Source of the DNA: Trichomonas tenax
Lineage: Eukaryota; Parabasalia; Trichomonadida; Trichomonadidae
Assembly: GCA_023091735.1 (NCBI GenBank)
Contig: JALKBU010000443.1
Span: 1-39,751, forward strand
DNA length: 39,751 nt
Reading direction: 5' to 3'
Of this stretch, positions 18,106-27,516 are shown one piece after another. Made by a program: the position numbers and the translations under genes. Every line of letters starts with the position of its first letter. Within the stretch, counting starts at the first letter, position 1. A model generated the notes under the pieces. It had not been told where the DNA came from and did not search any database. It saw only the letters and a list, made by a program, of their open reading frames with translations.

Positions 18106-19764
18106 CTACAATCTGGCTTGATCCAGCTTCTTTTGGAAAGGCATCCACGCCTCTTTAAAAGTGTCCATCTCTAAAGTGACGATTCTATCTCTAATCAAGT
18201 CATGGCACTCCAATCTCTGACACATCGATTTAGTTGAGTAACAAAATAAGGTTCCAAACCAGTCTTTGTCGCTACTGAGAGGCATGTGCTTGTTCATCAC
18301 TGAAACGTAATCAACAGCCGCAACATTGGCAGCAACTTCGTACCAATCTCTGCACCAATATTTATATGGCTTCACTTCAAACATTACTGTTGGGCTTTCT
18401 TTCGTGCTCTGAGGCATCCATAGGACATGTGTCAATCCACTTCCATGGAGACCTATCATAGCTGATGCTGAAGAAAAGAGAGACACTTGCTGAGCAATGC
18501 TATATCTCTTCAAATCTACAACGTGGACTGTGCAATATGGGCATTGATCTTTTATGAAATCATGAATTTCTTCACTATTTGTGATGTCTCTTCCTGTTCC
18601 TTTTCTGCTTATCAATATGATATTTGGATTGTTTGGATCGATTGGCTTCTCACTGATATTGAATATCTGCATCACGTATTCTCTAAAACCAACTCCATGA
18701 GATCTATTGAATTCGTATCTAAAGTTGATCATTTCATCCATCTTCCTATACGGAGATAGATTCGATTCGAACTTCTTCAAACCGACTATGGCCCGCCTAA
18801 GTGTTATGTTCACTGCAATCATGTCTATTCTTCGAGCTGCATTCCTACTAAACATATTCGCAAAGTCTTCGAAAACATTGAATTCATCATCATGGAAAAA
18901 GATGAGTCTAACATTGTTGATCTCTCCTGCTTCGACTTCCTGTATCGTATTGTATGCAGGAATGGCAAAATCGAACAAAATATGCCAAAGCATCATCGAA
19001 TTATAGAATCTCGCCATGATATATGAAAGACTGTTAATTCTTGTGAAATTATCGTCTTCTGTAAAGATTTTATGAGTAACAACAGGCTCATTGTGGAACC
19101 TATCGCCTGGACGATCGTATGGCGGTCCTCTGGCACCTGGAAGCAAGAATGGAGATGGAAATTGATAATAAACAGGTGTTGAGAACGTAACTAGGTTCTT
19201 ATATATCGAAATTTTATGCATATCACACCATCTCGATGCGTAATTAGTACCATGGCATTTCATTTGTGAATAATTTGTGTTAACAAATTCATCATTAAGC
19301 AATTCGATTGGATATTTGTGTCTAGATTTCGGTATTAGAGAACTTGAAACTCTGTTGTATAGTTTAGGAGGTTTGTTGAAGCATAATAAATATCCTGAAT
19401 ATAATTGAATTGCAGGAAGAATGACATCAAAGCTCATTGTTGTTGTAGAAAATGATGTATTTGTAAATGTATGATAGTCTGCGATCATAATTTCGTCAAA
19501 AAGTTTTGCTTCGAAATATAAATGTTTTATTGCTTCATTGAATGCGTCAGGCGGTATATTTCGTTTGAAAACAAGCGTTACACTATTTTTATATGAATCA
19601 ACTGTGTCTATATATGGACAAGGACTGAATTCAGATGATTCTTCGTCAATTGATTCAGAAACATGTCCTGATTTCGCTAGAACAATGAATTCTATCAAAA
19701 CAACAAAGAATGTGACTGCAATCAAAATCTTCTTTATATGATTTCGAAATAAATGAAGTCGCAT
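18106..19764 (-). CDS. GT61-family glycosyltransferase (DUF563), type II membrane protein
   Basis: A 552-residue protein with a single N-terminal membrane anchor (residues about 11-31, ILIAVTFFVVLIEFIVL) after a short basic cytosolic tail, the type II layout of Golgi glycosyltransferases. The C-terminal half carries the GT61/DUF563 signature: ILISRKGTGRDI, then IAQQVSLFSSASAMIGLHGS and GLTHVLWMP, followed by the CRDWYE segment. GT61 enzymes transfer GlcNAc, xylose or arabinose to proteins or glycans (EOGT, POMGNT2, plant xylosyltransferases). Acceptor and donor cannot be told from this sequence. It is convergent with the PDI gene, the 3' ends being only 36 nt apart. The ATG at 19764 is preceded by GACACTTTTC, an element shared with clathrin. 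Confidence 0.87.
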   Translation of the reverse strand: MRLHLFRNHIKKILIAVTFFVVLIEFIVLAKSGHVSESIDEESSEFSPCPYIDTVDSYKNSVTLVFKRNIPPDAFNEAIKHLYFEAKLFDEIMIADYHTFTNTSFSTTTMSFDVILPAIQLYSGYLLCFNKPPKLYNRVSSSLIPKSRHKYPIELLNDEFVNTNYSQMKCHGTNYASRWCDMHKISIYKNLVTFSTPVYYQFPSPFLLPGARGPPYDRPGDRFHNEPVVTHKIFTEDDNFTRINSLSYIMARFYNSMMLWHILFDFAIPAYNTIQEVEAGEINNVRLIFFHDDEFNVFEDFANMFSRNAARRIDMIAVNITLRRAIVGLKKFESNLSPYRKMDEMINFRYEFNRSHGVGFREYVMQIFNISEKPIDPNNPNIILISRKGTGRDITNSEEIHDFIKDQCPYCTVHVVDLKRYSIAQQVSLFSSASAMIGLHGSGLTHVLWMPQSTKESPTVMFEVKPYKYWCRDWYEVAANVAAVDYVSVMNKHMPLSSDKDWFGTLFCYSTKSMCQRLECHDLIRDRIVTLEMDTFKEAWMPFQKKLDQARL

Positions 19765-20205
19765 TCTTTTTTGAAAAGTGTCATTTAACCTTATTATTCA
19801 ATCAAAACTTTCAATCTTCTCACTTTCTGATCATCTTTGGTGATCAAACACAATACCATTATATGAAACAGATATCAATATGCACATTGAAACCTTGATA
19901 TAATAAAGATATGTCAATTATATTTCAACAAAATAGTTTTTTGAAATGATTGTAAAGTTTTAGTATAATTACTGATAGACAATCGTATTATATTCAACTG
20001 TAACTACATTTTCGGCTTTGGATTGCAATTTTGTTTGATAATCATATTTTTCTAATAATGAAATCAATTGTAATGATTTAAAGGATATATTTTGAGTATG
20101 CATCAGTAGTTCTATGTATTTTCATTGGTGAAAATCAAAATGAAAGTAATTTTGAGGAGAAATCTTCGATTTGAAAAAATAATTAGAAATGTGATATCAA
20201 TAATC
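19765..20205. other. Intergenic gap upstream of the GT61 gene
   Basis: AT-rich. In gene orientation it carries GACACTTTTC (19773-19782 on the minus strand) close to the GT61 start. No ORF or RNA recognised. Confidence 0.4.
19773..19782 (-). promoter_or_regulatory. Initiator-like GACACTTTTC
   Basis: About 9 nt upstream of the GT61 ATG. It differs by one base from TCACTTTT and is almost identical to GACACTTTCG before the clathrin ATG, so it is a plausible initiator variant. Confidence 0.4.
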
Positions 20206-20637
20206 TTATGAATCGTTACGAACTTTTAATCCTTGTGCAACAAGTTCGGTTTCAAGTTTCTGTGCTTCAGTAAATTTATGCTGCTTATTAAGGAAAGCGA
20301 TATATGCAATTCCAATAGGACCAACCTTTTCATTAGGTATTCCAAATTGTTCAGCTATCCCATTTAGCTCCTTAAATCCATTTAATTCAGCAGCACGTAC
20401 AAATTTATTGATCTGCAAGTGAGTTTTAGAATCTGGCTGTACAATGTTCAATGACGGATGCTTGTGGTTGTCGGCACATGCAGCTAGTTGTGTTAGATTT
20501 AACTGAAATCTCGTTTGATATAACATCGCATCCATAATACGTCCTTCGTTTTGACACGTGAGTATGACTTGGATCAGTTGCGAGTTTTCATTGAGAAGTT
20601 GTTGTATTTGTTCTTTTGTTAACTCATTATTCGTCAT
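20206..20637 (-). CDS. SS18 (SSXT/GIF) domain protein
   Basis: A 143-residue nuclear protein. Residues about 8-60 match the SSXT domain: EQIQQLLNENSQLIQVILTC, QNEGR, then a tyrosine-glutamine pair (LYQTRF) and LNLTQLAACAD, in the same order as human SS18 and plant GIF proteins. That domain binds SWI/SNF (BAF) ATPases or, in plants, GRF factors, so a transcription co-activator or chromatin-remodelling role is likely. The proline/glutamine/tyrosine-rich tail of animal SS18 is missing. Instead the C-terminal about 70 residues form a compact predicted helical region that I do not recognise (KFVRAAELNGFKEL, EKVGPIGIAYIAF, AQKLETELVAQG). An initiator TCATTT lies just before the ATG. Confidence 0.82.
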   Translation of the reverse strand: MTNNELTKEQIQQLLNENSQLIQVILTCQNEGRIMDAMLYQTRFQLNLTQLAACADNHKHPSLNIVQPDSKTHLQINKFVRAAELNGFKELNGIAEQFGIPNEKVGPIGIAYIAFLNKQHKFTEAQKLETELVAQGLKVRNDS

Positions 20638-20640
20638 AAT

Positions 20641-20646
20641 AAATGA
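20641..20646 (-). promoter_or_regulatory. Initiator element TCATTT
   Basis: Exact TCAYTW match on the coding strand. It leaves a 5' untranslated region of only a few bases before the SS18 ATG, within the known trichomonad range. Confidence 0.45.
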
Positions 20647-22100
20647 ATGTCATAAATCCAATTTTACATGGCAAATATCAAATGAATCATGAATTACTGT
20701 TAGATCTTTTTAATTGATGAACAAACATCATACCATCATTCTATTCTTTTCACAGAGTTTCTATGTTCATCAATTGATATCTCTTTGATTTAAATTGTTT
20801 TCGACCAAAAATTAAATCTAAAATCATATATTTCATTGATGTTACTGAATTTTTCTGCCTTGGAAGCATTTTTTAATTATTTTATCATCTAATTAATGAG
20901 TTAGGTCTTGATTTTATTAATCACTTAATAGATTTTTGAAAGTTTTGAGGAAAACTCAAATAAATTTATTTGTAATTTTGCTTTCATAGATTGAAATATT
21001 ACATACACAGAACTATGCAATAGATTTGAGCACATAATTAAGATGCCATATATATCTCTGTTACAATGGATTAAGTTAATTGCTGAAAATAGAAGAAATA
21101 AACACGAATTCCAATATTCCATCCATGAAAAATAGATGGTGAAGACTTATATGAACAGAATTATAATTGTATCTTTGTGCAAAACATATACATTAAATAT
21201 TATTCATAGTTTTCGGCGAAATATTTTTAAAGTTTATTTTATCATGCTTGATGCCTTTATGTGATCGAAGTGTTGTAATGTTCAGTTGATATATATTGCA
21301 TAATTGCTCTGTAAAGGCCTTATCTTAAAGTCTTCTATTTGTCAAAGATATCTTTTTTAGTCTATACATCATCAATGACGCTCCTTCATAACACAAAGAG
21401 ACAAATCTGAGGTAGAGTTCTATATATCTTACAGTAAGAACTCAGTAGCACATTATTTTCTCTGACAAATAACCCAACAATTGCCTGACACCATAGCCAA
21501 GCATGTGCACCATCAAATTTAATAAATATACAAAGATTAGAACCTAACTACATAATTATGACAGTCAATTACTCATAATATTTTTTGGTTCTTAAAATCC
21601 ATTAGATTACTATAAACAAGTGAAATACATCAGTTAGCTCATCACATAAAACCTAAGTGAGAGAATACTGATCACTAAAACCGAATACAGACAAAGAAAT
21701 GATCTAATTGACAATGAAATAATGGCCCGATTTCAAATTTGGACAATAAAATGGCAATGCCATGACCACATACATCTCGTACGATCATCATTTGTTGATA
21801 AATATGCAATATAGACTTTGGGCAATATTTTGTCTACTTTTTTATTTTCCACTTTTTGATAAAATTTATAAAATTTTTCGAATTCCAATCGTGACATCCC
21901 CAAATTTAAAATTATAGTTATACCATTATAAATAGAATTCAATATTATCAAAATAAATTTTGCTGGGGCTGTAAACTTTACAAATTTATCGGATAGACCA
22001 ATTCAAAAATAGAATGTTTTATCTCATTTTTGTCTAATTTTAGCTGTAGAGCATGATTTTTAATTATGACAGTTGTTGTAAAAAATGCCCGATAAAAATT

Positions 22101-22110
22101 GACACTTTCG
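22101..22110 (+). promoter_or_regulatory. Initiator-like GACACTTTCG before clathrin
   Basis: Lies within 14 nt of the clathrin ATG and is near-identical to the element before the GT61 gene. It also contains TCGAT on its 3' side. A role as transcription start is inferred. Confidence 0.4.
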
Positions 22111-22114
22111 ATAA

Positions 22115-25100
22115 ATGCAATCTCAACAACAACCTATCTCTGTTAATGAGCTTTTTACTTTCGCCTCTCAGAATATGGATCCGAAGTTCGCTGTCCCATC
22201 GAACGCCGCTATCTCCAAGGATAAGTATCTTTGCGTTCGTGAAGAGAACGGTGCTGAGTCCCAAGTTGCCATCATCGACCTCAAGCAGGGCAATGCTATC
22301 ACAAGACACCGCATGAGCGCTGATGCTGCCCTTATGCATCCAAGCCGCAATGTCATTGCTCTCCGCGGACAGAATGCCCTCCAAGTTTTCGACCTCAACA
22401 CACGTGCTCGTCTAAATTCTTTCACAGTCCCAGACAATATGGCTGTCCTCTACTGGAAGTTCGTCGATGATAACACATTAATGTTTGCCGCTGGCAATGG
22501 TGTCTACTACTGGACAATCCAGGACAACAGCAACCCAGTCATGGTCTTCCAGCTTCTTCCACAACTCCAGCAGGCTCAGATCATGGGTTACTCGATCTCC
22601 CAGGATAAGAACTGGTTCTGCCTCTCCGGCCTCGTTCAGGAGAATGGCCAGATCGCCGGCAAGATCCAGCTCTACTCTCGTGAGCGCAACGTTTCTCAGT
22701 GCATCGATGCCTACAACGGCGTCTTCGCTGTCGTTGGCAACATTCAGCTCCTTGCTTTCTCATCCAAAGCTGGTCAGATGCGCCTCAACATCTTCCCACT
22801 TGGTGCTTCACCAGAAGCCCAGGCTTTTGGCAAGAAGTTCCAGGATCTCCAGGCTCCTCCGGACGCTGCAGATGATATCCCACTCCACGTCATGTACTCC
22901 CAGAAGTACAACTCCATCTTCATGGTTACACGTGGCGGTCTCTGCTACATGATGGAAATCGAGTCTGCTTCCGTCTACCTCTCCGTCCGCATTGCCAACA
23001 GCCCACAGATCCTTGCTTCTGTCACAACAAACGGTGGCATCCTTTCCCTCGGCCGTGATGGTCGCCTCATCAACGTCGAACTCAACAACAACTACATTGT
23101 CGACTACATCTCACAGCGCTCTGGTGCCCAGGTTGCTGCTAAGGTCGCTGCTAACGCTGGCATCCGCATATCCGACGACTTCATCACACAGCAGTTCGAT
23201 CAGCTCCTTCTCCAGGGCAACTTCCAGGAAGCCGCTCGCGTTGCTGCCACAACACCAGGTGATGCTCTCCGTGGTGCTCCAACAATCAACAAGCTCCAAC
23301 ACCTTCCAACACAGCCAGGAGGCCACCCACCTCTTCTTCAGTACCTTTCCTCACTTATCACCCAGACAAAGCTCACAGAAATCGAGTCCATCGAATTCTG
23401 CCGCATGGTTATCAACATGGGCAAGGGCAACCTCATCCAGAACTGGGTCAAGAACGACAACTTAACACCATCCGAACAGCTCGGTGATGTCGTCAAGGCT
23501 GCTGATGCTATCACAGCTATCGCCATCTACATCCGTGCCAACGCTTCTGCTAAGGTCTGCGCTTCCTTCGCTGAAATGGGCTCCTTCGACAAGATCGCTC
23601 AATACAGCCAGCAGTACAACTACCAGGTTGACTGGCTCCAGATCATCACACTCATCGCCCGCTCTAACCCAGAGGGCCTTGGTCAGCTCCTTAACTTCGT
23701 TGCTAACAACGGCCAGCCACTCGTCAACTCCCAGCAGGTTGTCACAATCCTTCAGCAGTTCCAGCTCTTCAGCGCTGCTGCTTCCTTCCTTGTCTCCGTT
23801 CTCCCACAGGACCGTGAGGAAGACTCTGATCTCCAGACCATGCTCTTTGAGATCACACTCACAAACATCCCACGTGTTGCTGAGGAACTCTTCGCCAAGG
23901 AATGCTACACATTCTATGACCGCCAGAAGGTTGCTAACCTCTGCGAGCGTGCAGGCAACTTCCAACGCGCCCTTGAGCACTACACAGATCTCCCATCCAT
24001 CAAGCGCTGCATTGTCAACACACAGTCCATCAACCCAGACTTCCTTATCCAGTATTTCTCTACAATGGATCCACAGTGGATCCTCGAGTGCCTTAAGGAG
24101 CTCCTGACAAACAACCAGCAGGCTAACATCCAGCTCGTCGTCAAGGTCGCCGGCACATACTACGACAAGCTCGGAATTGACACACTCCTTAACCTCTTCA
24201 ACAAGACAAAGGCTACAGGCGCTGTCTACTACTTCCTTGCTCAGGTCGTTACAACATGCACAGACCCAGATATCCACTTCCGCTACATCGAGTCCGCTAC
24301 AAAGCTTCAGGACTACACAGAAGTCGAGCGTATGTGCAGAGAGTCACAGTACCTCCAGCCAGAGCGTGTCCGTGACTTCCTCATGCAGGCTGATATCCCA
24401 GATCGCGTTCCACTCATCGTTCTTTGCAACAGGTTCGAGTTCGCAGAAGACCTCACCAAGTTCCTTTACAAGAAGAACGCATCTCGTGAACTTGAGATCT
24501 ACGTCCAGAAGTTCAACCCAGCCATGGCTGGCCGTGTCATCGGTGCCCTCATCGATATCGAGGCTCCACAAGAGTACATCGTCAAGCTCATCAACCTCGT
24601 CCAGCACACAGCTCCAATGGAGGAACTCATCAAGGAGACAATGAAGCGTGAGAGACTGAGACTCCTTCAACAGATCCTTGAGTCTCGTGCTGCTTCTGGC
24701 TCTGTCGATCCAGCTACAAACAACGGTATTGTTCTCTTGGCTTACAACATGGGCCGCAACCCAGAGCGTGCTCTCCGCGAGAACCAGTACTACGAACCAC
24801 GCTTCGTCGGTGAGATCCTTGCCAAGCGTGATGCTCACCTCGCTTGCATTGCTTATGCTCGTGGCCAGTGCGATGATGAACTCATCGAGCTCACAAACAC
24901 ACACCAGCTTTACAAGGAGCAGGCTCGCTACCTCGTCAACAGACAGGATGCCGACCTTTGGGCTCATGTCCTCAACCCAGAGAACACACACATGAAGCTT
25001 GTCGTCGATGCTGTCATCTCAACAGCTCTTCCAGAGTGTGAGGATCCAGACAAGGTCTCCATGACAGTCAAGGCTTTCATGGCCGCTGATATCCCAGCTC

Positions 25101-27205
25101 AGCTCCTCGGCCTTCTCGAGAAGGTTGTTATGGAGTCTCCACAGTTCAAGGAGAACGTTTCCCTCCAGAACCTCCTCATCCTCACAGCTGCTCAGTCCGA
25201 CACAACACGCGTCATGAACTACGTCCAGCGCCTCAACCACTACACATGGGAGAAGATCGCTGAGAAGCTCATCGACTACCAGCTCTACGATGAAACAATC
25301 GCTGTCTACAAGAAGTACGAACAGCCAGTTTTCGCCGTCAAGGTCATGCTCGATCACAAGCAGGATCTCCAGGGCGCTGCTGACTGGGCTGCCCACTGCG
25401 ATGATCCAAACGTCTGGGGCGAAGTTGCTCGTGCTCAGCTCGCTGCTCACGATATCGTCAACGCTATCGAGTCCTTCATCAAGTCCAAGGACACCAAGGA
25501 GTACGCCGCTGTTATAGAGGCTGCTGAAGAGGCTGATGAGTACAAGTCCCTCGTTGGCTACCTCCAGCTTGCTCGCCAGAACCAAATCGGTGATCCAATC
25601 ATCGAGACAGAGCTCCTCTTCGCCTACGCCAAGGTCGACATGCTCGGTGAGCTCGAGGAACTCGTTTCATCTCCAAACTCTGCTCGCACAAAGGAGATCG
25701 CTGACCGCTGCTTCGACCAGCAGCTCTTCAAGGCCGCTAAGATCCTTTACTCCGCTGTCAAGGATTACGCTCGCCTTGCCGAGACACTCATCGAGTTGAA
25801 AGAGCTCGGTGCTGCTATCGATGCTGCCCGCAAGGCTCAGTCCACGAAGTCATGGAAGGCTGTTCTCCGCGCCTGCATCGAGATCGGTGACCTCAAGCTT
25901 GCTCAGGTCGCTGGCCTCCAGATCGTCATCGAGGCAGATCAGCTCGGCGATGTCATCAAGCTCTACGAAGATAGTGGCTACTTCTCACAGATCATTGGCC
26001 TCCTCGAGGCTGCTCTTGGTCTTGAGCGTGCACATGGTGGTATCTTCACAGAACTTGCCGTCCTCTACGCCAAGCACCAGCCAGAGAAGTGCATGGATCA
26101 CCTCAAGCAGTTCCATGCTCGCATTGCCCTCTTCAAGGTCATCAAGATCCTCCAGGCCATGCACATGTGGAAGGAGCTCGTCTTCGCTTACGACAAGTAC
26201 AGCGAGTTCGACAATGCCGTCCTTACAATCATCGAGCACCCAACGGCATGGACACACAACTACTTCAAGGAGCTCGTCAATCAGGTCTCCAACGCTGATA
26301 TCCTCTTCCGCTCTCTTAGCTTCTACTTGACAGTTTCTCCAATGGATATTCCAGATCTTCTTGGCACAATCGGTCCAAAGATCGACTCCACACGCCTTGT
26401 CGAGATGTTCCGCCGCTCCAACAACCTTCAGCTCATCAAGAGCTCCCTTGCCTCCATCCAGTCCACAAACGTCCAGGCTGTCAACGAGGCCCTCAACCAC
26501 ATGTACATCGAGGATGGCGACTACGAAGCCCTCAGAAAGTCCATCGATGCCTTCACACTCTACGAGCAGATCACACTTGCCCGCGAGCTTGAGCACCACG
26601 AGTGCCTTGAGTTCCGCCGCATCTCATCCTACATCTTCCGCAAGAACCAGCGCTGGAACGAGTCCATCAACATCTCCAAGAAGGACGAATTCTACCGCGA
26701 TGCTATAGAAACAGCTGCTCAGTCCAAGGACTCCAAGCTCACAGAGGAACTCCTCAAGTTCTTCCTCGAGAAGAAGCTCTTCGAATGCTTCGCTGCTGCT
26801 ACATACGTTTGCTATGATCTCCTTACATCCGATGTCATCCTTGAGCTCGCATGGCGCCACGACTGCACAGACTTCGCTATGCCATTCCTCATCCAGTCCA
26901 TGAGAGACCAGAACGCTGCCATCGCCAAGCTTCAGGCTGATGTCCAGGCTCTCTCCAGCACAGTCGAGGAGACAAAGACTGTTGCTGCCGCAGCTTCTGA
27001 TGCTCCACCAGTCTTCGATGGCGGATTCCCAGATCAGTCTGGCTTCGCTCAGTCCACAGATCCATTTGCTCAGGCCGGCGCTACATCATTCGCTAACCCA
27101 CAGTACGCTGGCAACGGAAGCTTCGGCGGCGCTCCACAGCCACGCTTCGCTTCCCAGGGCGGATTCCAGCCAGGCTTCAACCCACAGTTCCAGGGTGGCT
27201 TCTAA
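22115..27205 (+). CDS. CLTC: Clathrin heavy chain
   Basis: A 1696-residue coat protein of endocytic and trans-Golgi vesicles. The N-terminal about 330 residues form the clathrin beta-propeller (FASQNMDPKFAVPSNAAISK, then CVREE...VAIIDL). The linker and seven clathrin heavy-chain repeats follow as long helical zigzag (for example YEDSGYFSQIIGLLEAALGL and AHGGIFTELAVLYAKHQPEK). The hub and trimerisation region ends near SMRDQNAAIAKLQADVQALS. The length is close to human (1675). The extreme C-terminus is unusual: about 70 residues rich in Gly, Phe, Gln and Pro with repeated GGF/GF units, replacing the QLMLT uncoating motif of animals. Codon use is strongly biased to C-ending codons with ACA and CCA, making this the most GC-rich gene in the window, a sign of high expression. 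The stop overlaps TAAA. Confidence 0.98.
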   Translation: MQSQQQPISVNELFTFASQNMDPKFAVPSNAAISKDKYLCVREENGAESQVAIIDLKQGNAITRHRMSADAALMHPSRNVIALRGQNALQVFDLNTRARLNSFTVPDNMAVLYWKFVDDNTLMFAAGNGVYYWTIQDNSNPVMVFQLLPQLQQAQIMGYSISQDKNWFCLSGLVQENGQIAGKIQLYSRERNVSQCIDAYNGVFAVVGNIQLLAFSSKAGQMRLNIFPLGASPEAQAFGKKFQDLQAPPDAADDIPLHVMYSQKYNSIFMVTRGGLCYMMEIESASVYLSVRIANSPQILASVTTNGGILSLGRDGRLINVELNNNYIVDYISQRSGAQVAAKVAANAGIRISDDFITQQFDQLLLQGNFQEAARVAATTPGDALRGAPTINKLQHLPTQPGGHPPLLQYLSSLITQTKLTEIESIEFCRMVINMGKGNLIQNWVKNDNLTPSEQLGDVVKAADAITAIAIYIRANASAKVCASFAEMGSFDKIAQYSQQYNYQVDWLQIITLIARSNPEGLGQLLNFVANNGQPLVNSQQVVTILQQFQLFSAAASFLVSVLPQDREEDSDLQTMLFEITLTNIPRVAEELFAKECYTFYDRQKVANLCERAGNFQRALEHYTDLPSIKRCIVNTQSINPDFLIQYFSTMDPQWILECLKELLTNNQQANIQLVVKVAGTYYDKLGIDTLLNLFNKTKATGAVYYFLAQVVTTCTDPDIHFRYIESATKLQDYTEVERMCRESQYLQPERVRDFLMQADIPDRVPLIVLCNRFEFAEDLTKFLYKKNASRELEIYVQKFNPAMAGRVIGALIDIEAPQEYIVKLINLVQHTAPMEELIKETMKRERLRLLQQILESRAASGSVDPATNNGIVLLAYNMGRNPERALRENQYYEPRFVGEILAKRDAHLACIAYARGQCDDELIELTNTHQLYKEQARYLVNRQDADLWAHVLNPENTHMKLVVDAVISTALPECEDPDKVSMTVKAFMAADIPAQLLGLLEKVVMESPQFKENVSLQNLLILTAAQSDTTRVMNYVQRLNHYTWEKIAEKLIDYQLYDETIAVYKKYEQPVFAVKVMLDHKQDLQGAADWAAHCDDPNVWGEVARAQLAAHDIVNAIESFIKSKDTKEYAAVIEAAEEADEYKSLVGYLQLARQNQIGDPIIETELLFAYAKVDMLGELEELVSSPNSARTKEIADRCFDQQLFKAAKILYSAVKDYARLAETLIELKELGAAIDAARKAQSTKSWKAVLRACIEIGDLKLAQVAGLQIVIEADQLGDVIKLYEDSGYFSQIIGLLEAALGLERAHGGIFTELAVLYAKHQPEKCMDHLKQFHARIALFKVIKILQAMHMWKELVFAYDKYSEFDNAVLTIIEHPTAWTHNYFKELVNQVSNADILFRSLSFYLTVSPMDIPDLLGTIGPKIDSTRLVEMFRRSNNLQLIKSSLASIQSTNVQAVNEALNHMYIEDGDYEALRKSIDAFTLYEQITLARELEHHECLEFRRISSYIFRKNQRWNESINISKKDEFYRDAIETAAQSKDSKLTEELLKFFLEKKLFECFAAATYVCYDLLTSDVILELAWRHDCTDFAMPFLIQSMRDQNAAIAKLQADVQALSSTVEETKTVAAAASDAPPVFDGGFPDQSGFAQSTDPFAQAGATSFANPQYAGNGSFGGAPQPRFASQGGFQPGFNPQFQGGF

Positions 27206-27516
27206 ACTCATTTAGCCCTGACTAAAATTTTCGATTTAATTAATCGTTTGTTTTTTACATTTCAATACACCAAATCCTTTCTTTACAACTAAAATTTTGG
27301 ACTTTACATGTCAAAAATCTAAAATTATTTTCTCAAATCTATACCAATCTTCATTATCTATCAAAATTCTCATATATAATCATTTATAGCATCATGAATA
27401 GATATTAACTTCAAAACTAAAATACGAATAAATGGCTTATTTAAGAAATTAAAATTTGTAAAATATTTTTGACGCGTAAAGCCAAAATTTTACAAAAACC
27501 GATAACGGGTTTCCAA
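27206..27516. other. Gap between clathrin and the STPG gene
   Basis: 311 bp. It contains TGACATGTAAA on the minus strand (27303-27313) and TGACGCGTAAA on the plus strand (27470-27480), the second 37 nt before the STPG ATG. Otherwise AT-rich and featureless. Confidence 0.4.
27470..27480 (+). promoter_or_regulatory. TGACGCGTAAA motif
   Basis: A variant of the TGACRYGTAAA box found upstream of several genes in this window. It sits just before the STPG gene start. Role inferred from recurrence. Confidence 0.35.

Larger units (their letters stand above)
20638..22114. other. 1.5-kb divergent intergenic region
   Basis: AT-rich gap between SS18 and clathrin. Short ORFs here (for example on the minus strand at 21733-21951 and 20925-21122) lack good ATG placement and protein-like composition. 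A small palindrome ATGGCAATGCCAT lies near 21750. Nothing else supported. Confidence 0.45.

Noticed and set aside
21733..21951. 72-codon minus-strand ORF with a charged stretch
   Set aside because: No ATG at its 5' end and no recognisable domain; the internal ATG leaves about 54 codons.
22168..27215. Many long ORFs on the other strand and other frames within clathrin (for example 23462-24277 minus, 271 codons)
   Set aside because: They follow from the strongly biased C-ending codon use of clathrin, have odd compositions (Ser/Thr-rich or Leu/Glu/Val-rich) and match no family.
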